64,000 nucleotides of DNA from Planctomycetota bacterium (GTDB lineage Bacteria; Planctomycetota; Planctomycetia; Isosphaerales; Isosphaeraceae): assembly GCA_028291545.1 (NCBI GenBank), contig JAQGHR010000057.1, positions 102,313 to 166,312 of the forward strand, read 5' to 3'. Shown piece after piece: positions 28,846 to 38,591 of this stretch. Every line of letters starts with the position of its first letter. The first letter of the stretch is position 1. The position numbers and the translations under genes are program-made. Below the pieces are notes generated by a model that worked only from the letters and a program-made list of their open reading frames with translations, made no database searches and had not been told where the DNA came from.

Positions 28846-29160
28846 TCACTTCGGCGACGGGCGTCCGAGGTCTTCGCTCCGGGGATAGATCTTGTGTCTC
28901 GGAGCGCCTCGGAGCACCTGCTCCTTGCCCCATTGCGTGACCGACCGGAACGTCTCGGAGCCGATGAACTGGAGGAACGCCTCGCGGTCGTCCCACTCAC
29001 TCAGCACGGCGAACGAGTCCGGGTCATCGACTCGCTGATAAAGGTAGGTCACCTTATGGCCGGGGATTGTCGCCAGAAGCGCTATGACTTCCTGAAACTT
29101 GGCGGTAAACATCCCCGATTTCTCGGGAATCACGTCATAATACATGCCGACAGTAACCAC
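28846..29160 (-). CDS. Antibiotic biosynthesis monooxygenase (ABM) domain protein
   Basis: This 104-aa single-domain protein starts at a GTG with GGAG six bases upstream. It shows the ferredoxin-like ABM pattern: VTVGMYYDVIPEKSGMF, a helix KFQEVIALLATIPGH, LYQRVDDPDSFAVLSEWDD and EAFLQFIGSETF. ABM dimers include quinol monooxygenases, heme-degrading enzymes and many uncharacterised stress proteins. The length is typical of the family. The gene lies between the GT2-GtrA gene and mnmA on the same strand, with a 64-base gap to mnmA. No ligand can be assigned. Confidence 0.85.
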   Translation of the reverse strand: MVTVGMYYDVIPEKSGMFTAKFQEVIALLATIPGHKVTYLYQRVDDPDSFAVLSEWDDREAFLQFIGSETFRSVTQWGKEQVLRGAPRHKIYPRSEDLGRPSPK

Positions 29161-29224
29161 GATTGTCTCCAGGGAGCAGGGTGCGACTCATCACGGGACC
29201 GGATTCCAGCGCTACGGACGGGCG

Positions 29225-30298
29225 CTAGAGTGCGCGCTCGATCCATCCTCCGCCCATGACGAGATTTCCGTCGTAAACCGTGACGACTTGCCCCGGCGTG
29301 ACGGCGAGTTGCGGCTGATCGAAATGGACAAGGGCCCCGTCGCCTTTCGTCGGCTCGACACGCGCCGGGACCGCGCGATGCCGGCTACGGATCTGGGCGA
29401 GGCAAGACACCGGCTCCGCGGGCTCGTCGATGTGCCAGTGAAACCTGGTCGCTTCCAGCCCGCCTCGTTCCAGGGCCTGTCGCGGACCCAGCCGTACCGT
29501 ACGGCTCTGGGGCTCGATCTGCACGACGTATCTCGGTTCGCCCACGGCAACTCCGAGACCTCGCCTCTGCCCGATCGTGAATGCCTCGATCCCCTGATGC
29601 TCCCCCAGAAGAGTCCCATCCAGGTCGACGAGCGGCCCCGAGGCGTTCAAATCCGGGCGGCGATCCCGGACGAAGCGGAGATAGTCATCGTCGGGGACGA
29701 AGCAGATCTCCTGGCTATCCGGCTTATCGTGGACCGGCAAATCGAGCTCACGAGCCACCGCCCGGATCTCCGCCTTGGTATATCCGCCCACCGGCAGAAG
29801 GACGTGCGGCAGCAGCTCGCGACGAAGCCCGAACAGGACGTAGGACTGATCTTTCGAGGAATCGACCGCGCGGGCGATTCGACGACGGCCCAGCTCGTCG
29901 GTCGCCATCCGGGCGTAATGGCCGGTGGCCACGAAGTCGGCCCCGACCTGCTTGCCGTAGGCCCACAACTTGCCAAACTTCAGCCAGATATTGCACATGA
30001 CGCATGGATTGGGCGTCCGGCCGAGCGCATACTCGCTGGCGAACTGATCCATGATCCGCGCGAAATCTCGTTCGAAATCGAGCGCATAGAAGGGGATATC
30101 CAGCCGATCGGCCACCGCTTGAGCGTCGACGGCGTCCGTGGCGCTGCAACAGGTCTTGGTGCGTCGTTCCAGGTCGTTTCCGTGCGCACCGGTCCTCATG
30201 AACAGGCCGATGACCTCGTACCCTTGCTCCTTGAGCAAGTGCGCGGCCACCGAGCTATCCACCCCGCCACTCATCGCCAGGACAACCCGGCCGGACAT
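29225..30298 (-). CDS. mnmA: tRNA-specific 2-thiouridylase MnmA
   Basis: MnmA thiolates U34 of Lys, Glu and Gln tRNAs, using ATP and a sulfur relay. The 357-aa product has the PP-loop AMSGGVDSSVAAHLL for ATP, the nucleophile region NPCVMCN with the first catalytic Cys, and QEICFVPD with the second Cys that forms the persulfide. The C-terminal domain GQRRGLGVAVGEPRYVV is the family's beta-barrel. Length and motif order match the E. coli enzyme. Partner genes (iscS-like, tusE-like) are not visible. The start is ATG and the gene faces away from the ECF sigma gene across a 338-base gap. Confidence 0.97.
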   Translation of the reverse strand: MSGRVVLAMSGGVDSSVAAHLLKEQGYEVIGLFMRTGAHGNDLERRTKTCCSATDAVDAQAVADRLDIPFYALDFERDFARIMDQFASEYALGRTPNPCVMCNIWLKFGKLWAYGKQVGADFVATGHYARMATDELGRRRIARAVDSSKDQSYVLFGLRRELLPHVLLPVGGYTKAEIRAVARELDLPVHDKPDSQEICFVPDDDYLRFVRDRRPDLNASGPLVDLDGTLLGEHQGIEAFTIGQRRGLGVAVGEPRYVVQIEPQSRTVRLGPRQALERGGLEATRFHWHIDEPAEPVSCLAQIRSRHRAVPARVEPTKGDGALVHFDQPQLAVTPGQVVTVYDGNLVMGGGWIERAL

Positions 30299-30636
30299 AA
30301 TCTTGGTGTGATCTCAGGAAGAATATGGAAGAGCCATCGCTCGACGTGCGAGCGGAACCCTGGGGGCAATTCCCTTTCAGTGTAGTCGCCCCCGATCCCT
30401 CCCGACAAGGCGGGTTGAGATTCGCCTCTCCCCGTCCGGTGGGTTGGAACCGGCCCGACGGGCAGGATCTTCGAGCGTCGCGTCGTTCTGGAATCCTGCT
30501 GGCACCGGTCTCTCCGGCCCGACCACAATGGGGATTCCAAGCCGCGAAGAAAAATCCGTAACCGCGTGCCCCGTTCCGGGTCTCTCTCATGAAGGGACCG
30601 GTCGACGAGCTTCGGGGTCCTGGAGGATCGACAACG
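30299..30636. other. 338-base divergent intergenic region
   Basis: Lies between mnmA (minus) and the ECF sigma fusion (plus). ORFs in it are in conflicting frames with no coding character. A good SD (GGAGG) at 30622-30626 sets the start of the sigma gene. Confidence 0.5.
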
Positions 30637-33339
30637 ATGGCGAACGGGACGTTCGGAGAGATCGGGAGGCAGGTCCAGCGCCTGTATGGCAAGGGTACGA
30701 TCTCGGGACTCAGCGAGTCGCAGCTCCTGGACCGATTCCTCGTCTCCAAGGACGAGGTGGCGTTTGAAGCCCTGGTTGCGAGGCATGGACCCATGGTCCT
30801 GGCCGTCTGCCGTCGCGTGCTTCGCGACCCTCACGCGGCCGACGACGCCTTCCAGGCGACGTTCCTGCTGCTCGTTCGCAAGGCCGCGTCGATCCGGGGC
30901 ACGGACCTCCTCGGCCCGTGGCTTCATCGTGTCGCCTACCGCGTGGCCGTTCGTGCCGGGCGAAACCAGGCGAAGCGTCAATCGAGGGAGACGTCCTCTC
31001 CGGACGCCGTCGCCTCGGCTCCGGCCGTCGAGCCCGTAGGCCGGGAGCTTCGTCTCGCCCTTCACGAGGTCGTGGACAGCCTGCCCGAAAAGTATCGCGC
31101 CCCCGTGGTTCTTTGCTTCCTCGAAGGCCGTACCCACGACGAGGCCGCGCGCCGATTGCAATGGCCGATCGGTTCGGTGAAGGGCCGCCTGTCTCGGGCG
31201 AAGGAAGTCCTCAAGGCCCGTCTCGAACGACGCGGCCTGACCGTCCTCTCCGGCGCGATGCTCGGCGGCCTGGCACGGGAGGCCCGCGCCGCCGTCCCCG
31301 TTTCCCTGCGTGAAAAAACCATCTGCTCTGCGATGAGCACCGCGGCCGGCAAGACCGCCGTCGCCGGTACACTCTCGGCCTCGGCCGCTGTTCTGGTTCA
31401 GGAGACCGCACGGGCCATGATGATCAAGAAACTCAGCGTCCTCGCCGCCAGCCTCGCAGGACTTTTCTTCCTCGTCGGCGGCGCCGCAGTGCTCGCCCGA
31501 CAGGACGGTGGGAAAGGCGCCAGCGACAGGCCGGCCAACATCGCGCAGGCGGAGACCCGGCCGTCCGACGCGAAGCCCGGTGAGCCGAAATCCGATCTCG
31601 ACCGTCTTCAGGGGCGATGGGAACGGACGGACGTGATCACACGGGGAAATCGTCTGGCGGAGCCATACCAGTCCTCGTCACTTCGGCAGATCAGCATCAA
31701 GAACGATCAACTCTTTGGCACCAATGATGATGGCGAACCGGCGTTTCCTCGAACACTCAAGCTCGCCCCGTCGGCGGCCCCCAAGACGTTCGAGTGGAGG
31801 AGGATTGCGGCGGGAGGGGCGGAGGAAACGAGCCGGGGGATCTATCAGCTTGACGAGACGTCCTTCACGATTTGCATGGATCCATCCGATCCCCTGAAGG
31901 CTCCGGCCGACTTCGAGACACAGCCCAATGATAGCCGCATCAAGTCGGTTTTCCGACGTGCCGCCCCGGATTCGAGCGACTCCGAGGAGGTCAAGGCCGA
32001 GCTGCGAAAGCTCCAGGGGGCCTGGCTGCCCGTCTCGGGGGAAAGAGATGGCGAGGCGAGTGACGTGACCACCGTGAATAATCCGCTCCAGTACCTCGTT
32101 TTTCAAGGGAATGCGAGATCGCTCCGGCTCGCAAACGGCGGCCTGGTGAACGAAAAACGATTCAGGCTCAACCTTTTAAGAACGCCTCGCGTCATGGAAC
32201 TTCGTCCGGAGCCTAGCGATCTAAGGCGGATACGACAGTTCGGCACTCCTGGCGCGGCTGGCATGCCACTTATCACCAGATGCAGCTACAAACTGGACGG
32301 CGATACCCTGGTCATTTGCTCGTATCGTGATGATAGCGCCACCGCGCCGCCTGAACTCGTGACCCGGCAGGGTGATCGACGGACACTCACCGTTTATCGC
32401 CGCACGCAACTCCCCCCGGCGAATGTCCCGGCGTCGAATCCCGCGAAGAACCTCGGGGAGGCCGTCAGCCCCGTGGAGGCGAGGAAGAAGGAATCACCTG
32501 AACCGTCTCCGAAGGGACGGACCGAGGAACCGGCCGCCGGATCGATCAGCGATGAAACGGCAGGCAAGATCCTTCACCAGGTCGAAATCCTGGGCGTGAG
32601 GAGGGACGCGCTCCAGTCGGAGATCGAGGACGAGGAGTCGCAGATCGATCTGCTTCGCGACCGAATCCAATCGCTTTCCCAGGTCATCACGGCCACCGAA
32701 ACGGCCCAACTGACCGGCAATGTGGAGGAGCGGATGATCTCCCGGCAGCTCATTGGGGATGAACGCGCCAAGCGACTGGATCTTGCCCGCAAGCGATTGG
32801 AGGAAGTCCAGACGAAGATGCAGCAACTGAGGAAGGATTCCTCGCGGCACCATCGCGACGTCGAGCGTCTGGACCGCGAAATTGCCAACCTGACCGAGAA
32901 GGCCGCGAACGCTCGGCCCGGCAAGCCCGGCACCGTCCAGATCGGCGACACGATCCTCGTCGAGGTCCTGGAGGCCCTCCCCGGCCGTCCGGTCACCGGC
33001 GAGCGCGTGGTGCGACCGGATGGCACGATCGGCCTGGGATTCTACGGCGACCTGAAGGTCCAGGGTCTCACGAGGCGGGAAATCAAAACCAAGGTCGTCG
33101 AACATATGGCCAAGTTTCTCACCGATGAGATACTCGGCCTATGGAACGAAAGTGACGACGGAAAACGCGTGAAAGTCGATCCGGCCGATTCCGATCGGGT
33201 CTTCGTGGATGACACGCAATACCCGAAGGATTTCGCTCCCAGGCCTCGCGGGGCGACGAACGAGGTTCTGGAAAAGAAGCTCGATCAGGTCATTCGCGAG
33301 TTGCGGACGCTCAGCACCAGCGCAAAGCCCAAGAAGTAG
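30637..33339 (+). CDS. ECF sigma factor fused to TM anchor, two TIGR03067 domains, coiled coil and Poly_export-like domain
   Basis: The ATG at 30637 has GGAGG ten bases upstream, so the protein is 900 aa. Residues about 15-200 are an ECF sigma factor: region 2 VLRDPHAADDAFQATFLLL, region 4 LPEKYRAPVVLCFLEGRTHD and SVKGRLSRAKEVLKARL. A TM helix (VLAASLAGLFFLVGGAAVL) lies at about 270-290. Two TIGR03067-type domains follow (LDRLQGRWERTD near 320; LRKLQGAWLPVSG near 456), then a coiled coil at about 640-760. Next comes a Poly_export/Wza-like block at about 765-840 (VRPDGTIGLGFYGDLKVQGL). The order suggests a membrane-tethered sigma factor that senses outside the membrane and is freed by proteolysis, as proposed for planctomycete ECF01-type fusions. 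The target genes are unknown. Confidence 0.88.
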   Translation: MANGTFGEIGRQVQRLYGKGTISGLSESQLLDRFLVSKDEVAFEALVARHGPMVLAVCRRVLRDPHAADDAFQATFLLLVRKAASIRGTDLLGPWLHRVAYRVAVRAGRNQAKRQSRETSSPDAVASAPAVEPVGRELRLALHEVVDSLPEKYRAPVVLCFLEGRTHDEAARRLQWPIGSVKGRLSRAKEVLKARLERRGLTVLSGAMLGGLAREARAAVPVSLREKTICSAMSTAAGKTAVAGTLSASAAVLVQETARAMMIKKLSVLAASLAGLFFLVGGAAVLARQDGGKGASDRPANIAQAETRPSDAKPGEPKSDLDRLQGRWERTDVITRGNRLAEPYQSSSLRQISIKNDQLFGTNDDGEPAFPRTLKLAPSAAPKTFEWRRIAAGGAEETSRGIYQLDETSFTICMDPSDPLKAPADFETQPNDSRIKSVFRRAAPDSSDSEEVKAELRKLQGAWLPVSGERDGEASDVTTVNNPLQYLVFQGNARSLRLANGGLVNEKRFRLNLLRTPRVMELRPEPSDLRRIRQFGTPGAAGMPLITRCSYKLDGDTLVICSYRDDSATAPPELVTRQGDRRTLTVYRRTQLPPANVPASNPAKNLGEAVSPVEARKKESPEPSPKGRTEEPAAGSISDETAGKILHQVEILGVRRDALQSEIEDEESQIDLLRDRIQSLSQVITATETAQLTGNVEERMISRQLIGDERAKRLDLARKRLEEVQTKMQQLRKDSSRHHRDVERLDREIANLTEKAANARPGKPGTVQIGDTILVEVLEALPGRPVTGERVVRPDGTIGLGFYGDLKVQGLTRREIKTKVVEHMAKFLTDEILGLWNESDDGKRVKVDPADSDRVFVDDTQYPKDFAPRPRGATNEVLEKKLDQVIRELRTLSTSAKPKK

Positions 33340-33340
33340 C

Positions 33341-33391
33341 CGTAGGGTGGGCAAGTCGTCGCGCCGCTTCCGGCGGGCTGACCCACCCTAC
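33341..33391. repeat. REP-like palindromic repeat, copy 1
   Basis: GTAGGGTGGG and CCCACCCTAC bracket a GTCGCGCCGC core. The same layout recurs at 42990-43035, including the trailing CAAAT. It lies between two convergent stop codons and may also act as a terminator hairpin. Confidence 0.7.
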
Positions 33392-33406
33392 AAATGCTCC
33401 TTCGTC

Positions 33407-36400
33407 CTACTTCTTGATCTCGACTTTGGGCTGCGCCTCGAACAGAGCCAGCAAGTCCGCGATGTCCTGATAACTGAGGGCGTTGACGAGACCCTCGGGC
33501 ATGACGGAGACCCTGGACTCCTTTTGCTCGTCGATCTCGGCCTTCGGGATCGTCATCTTGGTGCCGTCGGAGAGCAAGAGGACCAGGTTCTTTTCGTCCT
33601 GGCCGGCGGGCATGCCATTGAGGATCTTGCCGTCCCTGGTGGCGACGGTCGTGGACTTGTACTGGTCGGAGATCACCTTCGAGGGATCGACGATCGATTC
33701 CAGGATCTCACCCGGCCGGAATCGACTCGCGACCGTCGTCAGGTCGGGGCCGAGCCCCTGCCCCTGGTCGCCCAGCTTGTGACAGTCCAGACACTTGGCC
33801 TTGCCCAGCACGAGCTTGCCTCGCTCGACGGAGGCATTCTTGCGGGCCGGGGATTGCAAGACGCCGGTGAGCAATTGAGCCAGGGAATAACTGTTCTGGC
33901 CGCCCTGCGTGTCCTCGATCTTCGGGCCATCCGGGAACGCCCGATGATACGCGCTTTCGCACGCGGAGAAGGCCGCATCAAAATCCGTCTCGGCAATCGC
34001 CGGGACCTTGAGCCATCGGGCTGTCAGCTCGACCATCGGCCTGAGCATCACTGGTCCGGTCCGTTTGCTCAATCGCAGGAGAGCCCGAACCGCGTCCGGT
34101 CCTTCGGGCCGTGCGTCGAGCTTCAACAGCGCGCTGACAACCTGACTCGTCGTGTTGGGATCTCGCGACTCCAGGGCAACGACCAGATTGGGAAGGTCCT
34201 CGGATGTTGTGTGATTGCAGAGGGCTCGTGCGACGAGGTCGCGACGGTCCGGATCGCCCTTGGCCAACGCCCTGAGGGCGGCGTGGGCCTCGGGCGGTTG
34301 AGCCTGTCCGAGCTTTTCGAGGATCAGCGTTCTCAGCTCATTGGCCGCCCCCGGGTTATCGCTTTTCGCCAGGGATGCATACAGACCGGGTATCGTCTTG
34401 ATGACGTCCGTCCTCGCGTTCAGATCCAGCGATCTGACGAGAACTCGCGCCGGAAACGGGGTCCTGGCGGCGTCGGCGAGATACGCGGCGGACTCCTCCG
34501 CCGAGAGCAGCGCGGTGAGATCCTGGACCATGAAATCGAGGTATCCGAGGTAACTGTAGCCCGCCTCCCAGCGACTCGCGGTCTCGTACCAGGCCCATAG
34601 CTGTTTCTTGTCCGCGACCGTCCACCCGTCCTTGATCGCTCGCAGGCAGTACGCGTAATGGACCTGAAACTTTCGATCCGGCTCGCTCTGCAACGCCTTG
34701 AGGAGCGGAGCGATCGCTTTCGGCTCATTCACGAACGCAAGGAGTCTCGCCGTTTCGTAGCGAAGGGACGCGCTCGTGCTGGTGGCGAGATCTCGTGCTT
34801 GGTTGGAAATGCGCTCGGCCGGGATCTTCGCGAAGGCGACGAGAAGCTGCTTGCGGATCGCCGGCGTTGCCTGGCACTCGCCCGGTTTGAGCGGGCCTTG
34901 AGAGTACGTCAGGCTGATCAGGCGGAGCAGGTCCAATCGGTCGTTCATGTCGCCGATGCTCGCCAGCAAGCCGAGTTCTCGAAGCAGGAATTCCTGTTGC
35001 GTCTCCCGGTCGAGTCCCCCACGTCGGAGGATCGCGAGCATCGCCTCGAACTGGGGGCGAGGGGAGCTGGTCCCGAGCAGGATGGTTCGGGACTTCATCG
35101 TATCTCCATGCTCGACTGCGACCCGCGCCGCGTAGCGGACCCACCGGTCCGGATCCTCCAGCAGAGGAGCGACCTTCGAAACCGGGATCTCGCCACCGGA
35201 TCGCACCATCGCCTCGCAGGCCCGTCGCCGGACCATCGGGTCCTTGTCGGTGAGCGCCTCCGAGACGGCCTGTCGGGCCAGGGGGGACGTCTTCGTTCCC
35301 AGAAGGAAAACCGCCTTGCGACGAACAACTTCACTCGCGTCGCGGCTCAGGTTGGCCAGGAGGGCGTCGTCCGGTGCGGGACCATACTGGGCCAGCAAGT
35401 CGAGCGATCGCACGCGATGGATCGGGAAACTTCTCTCACTCTGGATGACGTTCCGCAGGTCGAAGGGCCAGGTTTTCTCGTTCCCCTTCTTCAGCTCGGC
35501 CACCCGGGCTCGACTGAACGCGGATTGGGGCGATTCCATGCCGACCGCCTCGAAGTAATAGGGGTCTGTGGGCGGCCCTGGCCCCCGCTTGGCCCCGACC
35601 CATTCCACCTTGTAGAGGCCGCCGAGCGTGCTCCGCCCCCCCGTCGTGAAGTACACCGATCCATCCGGGCCGACCTCGATATCCGTGCAATTGAGCGGCT
35701 GCCCGCTCACCAGTTCCTTCAGCTTCGCCTTGTACGAGGCCCCGTCCGGTTCCATCGAGACGGCGAGGATGCGGCCTTGCGACCAGTCGCAAATCAGGAA
35801 GTTATCATCATACTCATAAGGGAACGCGCGACCATGATAGAAGGTGACGCCGGTCGGGCTGCCCCGGCCAACGTCCAGGGTGGAGGGCAGACCGTCGAAG
35901 AAGTACGACGGCCACACGCCCGATCCGTTTCGCGAGCCGAACTCGGCGCCGGGGGTCGCGTGCAGGACGCGGACGGGGCGATACCACGGTAGGCCGAGGT
36001 CCCACTCCATGTCGCTGTCGAAGGTGAACGCCTCGCCGTCGCGGTTGAACGCGAAGTCGTAGTGGTTGCGGAATCCGGCCGAGACCCGGCTCCAGGTCTT
36101 GCCGTCGTCGTCGCTGCGGAGGATCTCGCCGCACGGGGCCTTGATCGTGTTGGCATGCCCGCGAGGGTCGGGCAGATGCGGCAACAGCTCGCCCTCATAG
36201 GCGATATTCGACGGACTTTTCGGGTCGACCGCACCTTCCAGGTGGACGTGATTTCCGTTGTTGTAATAGAGCGAGCCTTCCGGCCCTTCCACGATGGCGT
36301 GAGGGCCGTGTTCCTGGACGGGTCCGGTCGTCGCGCGGACCAGTTCGCTCTTCTCGTAAACGCCATCCCCGTTGGAATCCGTCAGCCGATAGATCCCCGT

Positions 36401-37270
36401 CCCCTCCGGCCCCAGTCCGACCGCGTAGAGCTTGCCTCGGATGAAGTTGAAGCCCTGGCAGTTGCTCATATCGGGGGAGATGACCTGCCGATCGTCGTAC
36501 TTACCGTCCTTGTCTTTATCGATCAAACGCGCGATCGGCCCACGTTCGATGCTGACGCAAGGGCGGCCCTTCTCATCGAAATTGAACGCGACGACCGAGC
36601 CCGTCACACTCGGCGAGGCCACGCTCGTGACCTTGAAGCCTTCGGGCACCTTGAACCGGCCGGCCGAATCCCCGGACTCGAACACCAGCCCGATCCAGGG
36701 TTTCGTGTCCAGCGGGCCGAGATCCACGGCCCTGGACCAGCTCAGATCCTCGAATTCGGCGCGTTTCCAGGCGTCGCCCGCCGGCACGGACTCGGCCGTC
36801 CGCCACGACGCATCCGTATGGACCGGCGCGACCTGGCCCAGCGGCGTGACGGCGCCTCGCAACAAAAATCCGGCCGGTCCCGGCGCATCGTTGGTGACTT
36901 CCGCGGCAAGGACGTGGAACCCGGCGGGCAGCTTGACTTCAACGTTCCTGGCGGTGTGCCAGTCCGAGCCACGTGCGATCGGCTTTCCGTCGAGGAACAG
37001 CAGGAACGCATTATCCGCCGTCACGTCGACGGAGAGTCTCGAACCGTTCTCCTTGATCTCGAATTTCTTGCGGAAGTACCGCGTCTGTGCCGGATACGTC
37101 CCCTTCGCCCCATCGGGCGACGGAGCCCAGATCCAGTGCGCCGGCGCCGCACCTTCAAGAGGGATTTGCGCACTCGCCTCTCGCCCGGCCACGACGAAAA
37201 GGCCGATGGCCGCCCACATCATGAGGGCTCGACGCGGCGCCTTCGACCACGGATTCGCGGAATTCGTCAC
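33407..37270 (-). CDS. PVC-type heme-binding, dehydrogenase-like giant with HEAT repeats
   Basis: I start at the GTG at 37270 (1287 aa): GGGGGAG lies six bases upstream, and the protein then begins with a proper signal peptide ending AAIGLFVVAGREASA. Order: a beta-sandwich lectin-like domain (residues about 40-170), a beta-propeller of the sorbosone-dehydrogenase/PQQ type (FKVTSVASPSVTGSVVAFNF, YDFAFNRDGEAFTFDSDMEW, GPDGSVYFTTGG), a HEAT-like helical region (VRRKAVFLLGTK, VRYAARVAVEHGD), then a cytochrome c-like domain with CLDCHKLGDQGQGLGPDL and distal Met candidate VSVMPEGLVNALS. It matches the planctomycete TIGR02604/TIGR02603 families. It is probably periplasmic and electron-transferring; the substrate is unproven. 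Confidence 0.9.
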   Translation of the reverse strand: MTNSANPWSKAPRRALMMWAAIGLFVVAGREASAQIPLEGAAPAHWIWAPSPDGAKGTYPAQTRYFRKKFEIKENGSRLSVDVTADNAFLLFLDGKPIARGSDWHTARNVEVKLPAGFHVLAAEVTNDAPGPAGFLLRGAVTPLGQVAPVHTDASWRTAESVPAGDAWKRAEFEDLSWSRAVDLGPLDTKPWIGLVFESGDSAGRFKVPEGFKVTSVASPSVTGSVVAFNFDEKGRPCVSIERGPIARLIDKDKDGKYDDRQVISPDMSNCQGFNFIRGKLYAVGLGPEGTGIYRLTDSNGDGVYEKSELVRATTGPVQEHGPHAIVEGPEGSLYYNNGNHVHLEGAVDPKSPSNIAYEGELLPHLPDPRGHANTIKAPCGEILRSDDDGKTWSRVSAGFRNHYDFAFNRDGEAFTFDSDMEWDLGLPWYRPVRVLHATPGAEFGSRNGSGVWPSYFFDGLPSTLDVGRGSPTGVTFYHGRAFPYEYDDNFLICDWSQGRILAVSMEPDGASYKAKLKELVSGQPLNCTDIEVGPDGSVYFTTGGRSTLGGLYKVEWVGAKRGPGPPTDPYYFEAVGMESPQSAFSRARVAELKKGNEKTWPFDLRNVIQSERSFPIHRVRSLDLLAQYGPAPDDALLANLSRDASEVVRRKAVFLLGTKTSPLARQAVSEALTDKDPMVRRRACEAMVRSGGEIPVSKVAPLLEDPDRWVRYAARVAVEHGDTMKSRTILLGTSSPRPQFEAMLAILRRGGLDRETQQEFLLRELGLLASIGDMNDRLDLLRLISLTYSQGPLKPGECQATPAIRKQLLVAFAKIPAERISNQARDLATSTSASLRYETARLLAFVNEPKAIAPLLKALQSEPDRKFQVHYAYCLRAIKDGWTVADKKQLWAWYETASRWEAGYSYLGYLDFMVQDLTALLSAEESAAYLADAARTPFPARVLVRSLDLNARTDVIKTIPGLYASLAKSDNPGAANELRTLILEKLGQAQPPEAHAALRALAKGDPDRRDLVARALCNHTTSEDLPNLVVALESRDPNTTSQVVSALLKLDARPEGPDAVRALLRLSKRTGPVMLRPMVELTARWLKVPAIAETDFDAAFSACESAYHRAFPDGPKIEDTQGGQNSYSLAQLLTGVLQSPARKNASVERGKLVLGKAKCLDCHKLGDQGQGLGPDLTTVASRFRPGEILESIVDPSKVISDQYKSTTVATRDGKILNGMPAGQDEKNLVLLLSDGTKMTIPKAEIDEQKESRVSVMPEGLVNALSYQDIADLLALFEAQPKVEIKK

Positions 37271-37438
37271 GAGGCTCTCCCCCAATTTGTTCTGGCGCGC
37301 CAGGGCAGCCCCCACTCGCAGCGTGAGGTCGCTGGAGACTCGCCCGCTCGGCCCGTGCGTATCGTAAACCCTGAGCGATCGCGATTGAAGGCCCCGCTCC
37401 ATCGCGTCGAGATGACGAAATCACAAGGTCTCAAGCGA

Positions 37439-37474
37439 AACGGGCCGCTGCGAGGTCTACCCCGCAACGGCCCG
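37439..37474 (-). terminator. Hairpin terminator after the minus-strand DUF1559 gene
   Basis: Reading the minus strand, ACGGGCCGTTGCG pairs with CGCAGCGGCCCGT (one mismatch) around a 10-base loop, then TTTCGCTT. It lies about 38 bases beyond the DUF1559 stop. Confidence 0.55.
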
Positions 37475-37512
37475 TCTGGATGGCTCGAAATACCGTCGAT
37501 CCCGATCGGGGC

Positions 37513-38415
37513 TTATCGCATCTCTTCGGAGGAGATCGACTCGCCGCCATCGCGGGTCATCATCTTGATAAGGATCTGTCGCTTGATCGTGGCCTGAATG
37601 GTGCGGACCGAGCCGTCGCAATTGGCGAAATTGACCTGTCCGTTGTGCTTGCTGCCCCAGTACGTGAAGAAATTCGTGCCGGGGATCGGCCGATTGATCG
37701 TGCGATCGATGGCCGTACGCACAACGCTGCTCGTCGCGTCGGGCCAGGTGCCCTGTAGGGTCTCACCCATGAAGATCGTCGTGGATGTACCATCCTTGAT
37801 GTCGGCGATCGAGACTTCCGAATTGCGGTAAGTCACGCCATTTTCATATTGATTACACAAGTAATCGTTGCTCGTCGTGGGATTACAGCCGAAGATCGTT
37901 CCGGCCGCCATGTTCCCCCGATAGTCGTCGGGGCCGAATCGGACGGAGGCGCCGTCCGGGGTCTGGATCACCCCCGAGTTGGCGTTAGTCGCCTTCCCCT
38001 TCGAGGGGCACTGGAGGGCGTCAAGCTGGCGACGGACCGAGGTCCGATTCTCGGGGAAAGTCGGGGGGCAGGAGAAATTGATCTCATTGTAGAGGTTCTC
38101 CTGTTCCATCTTCAGGAAGAGCCCCGTCAGGCCGCTCCACATGTAAGCCTGGGCCGACTGAGGGATGCAGTTCGGATCGTTGGTGTCGCAGTGCCAGCCG
38201 GAGGGGAAGTATCCGTAGGCGTCGTGATAGGTCTGGCCCGCGATGGCGAGTTGATGCAGGTTGTTCAGGCATTTAGTGCGGTTCGCCGCCTCGCGAGCCT
38301 GCTGGACGGCAGGGAGGATCAAGGCCACCAGCACCCCGATAATCGCGATCACGACGAGCAGCTCGATGAGCGTGAAGCCCATCCTGGTTCGCCCCCCTCC
38401 CGAGATCCTTCGCAT
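37513..38415 (-). CDS. DUF1559 pilin-like protein
   Basis: The start at [11 protein letters not shown] (300 aa) places the prepilin signal [20 protein letters not shown] at residues 13-32; the track start at 38532 is in untranslated leader. Hallmarks are [20 protein letters not shown] and the C-terminal [19 protein letters not shown]. The protein resembles the 21813 gene in layout but is clearly divergent, so the pair is not a recent duplication. Its promoter candidate (TTGCAT, 17 bases, TATGGT) and a hairpin terminator suggest a monocistronic unit. It lies between the heme-binding giant and the YfaP-like gene. Function is unknown beyond presumed surface location. Confidence 0.95.
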   Translation of the reverse strand: MRRISGGGRTRMGFTLIELLVVIAIIGVLVALILPAVQQAREAANRTKCLNNLHQLAIAGQTYHDAYGYFPSGWHCDTNDPNCIPQSAQAYMWSGLTGLFLKMEQENLYNEINFSCPPTFPENRTSVRRQLDALQCPSKGKATNANSGVIQTPDGASVRFGPDDYRGNMAAGTIFGCNPTTSNDYLCNQYENGVTYRNSEVSIADIKDGTSTTIFMGETLQGTWPDATSSVVRTAIDRTINRPIPGTNFFTYWGSKHNGQVNFANCDGSVRTIQATIKRQILIKMMTRDGGESISSEEMR

Positions 38416-38467
38416 CGGATGACCCTTGACCTGATGAGTTCGAGCGATCGAGATGACGCCACGATTC

Positions 38468-38496
38468 ACCATAACCGCCCGAACGGAATCATGCAA
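38468..38496 (-). promoter_or_regulatory. Candidate sigma70-type promoter for DUF1559 gene
   Basis: On the minus strand, TTGCAT, 17 bases and TATGGT, about 50 bases before the DUF1559 start. Good spacing, moderate consensus; called by eye. Confidence 0.4.
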
Positions 38497-38591
38497 GCAA
38501 TCGCCCGCCGATTTCCGTTTTCTCATCATCACCCGGGCATCACGTAAGACGCCGTTCCGTCAAACACATGCTGACCGTGCTCGAAGGTCCG

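Noticed and set aside
36062-37597. 511-aa plus-strand ORF
   Set aside because: Antisense to the heme-binding giant.
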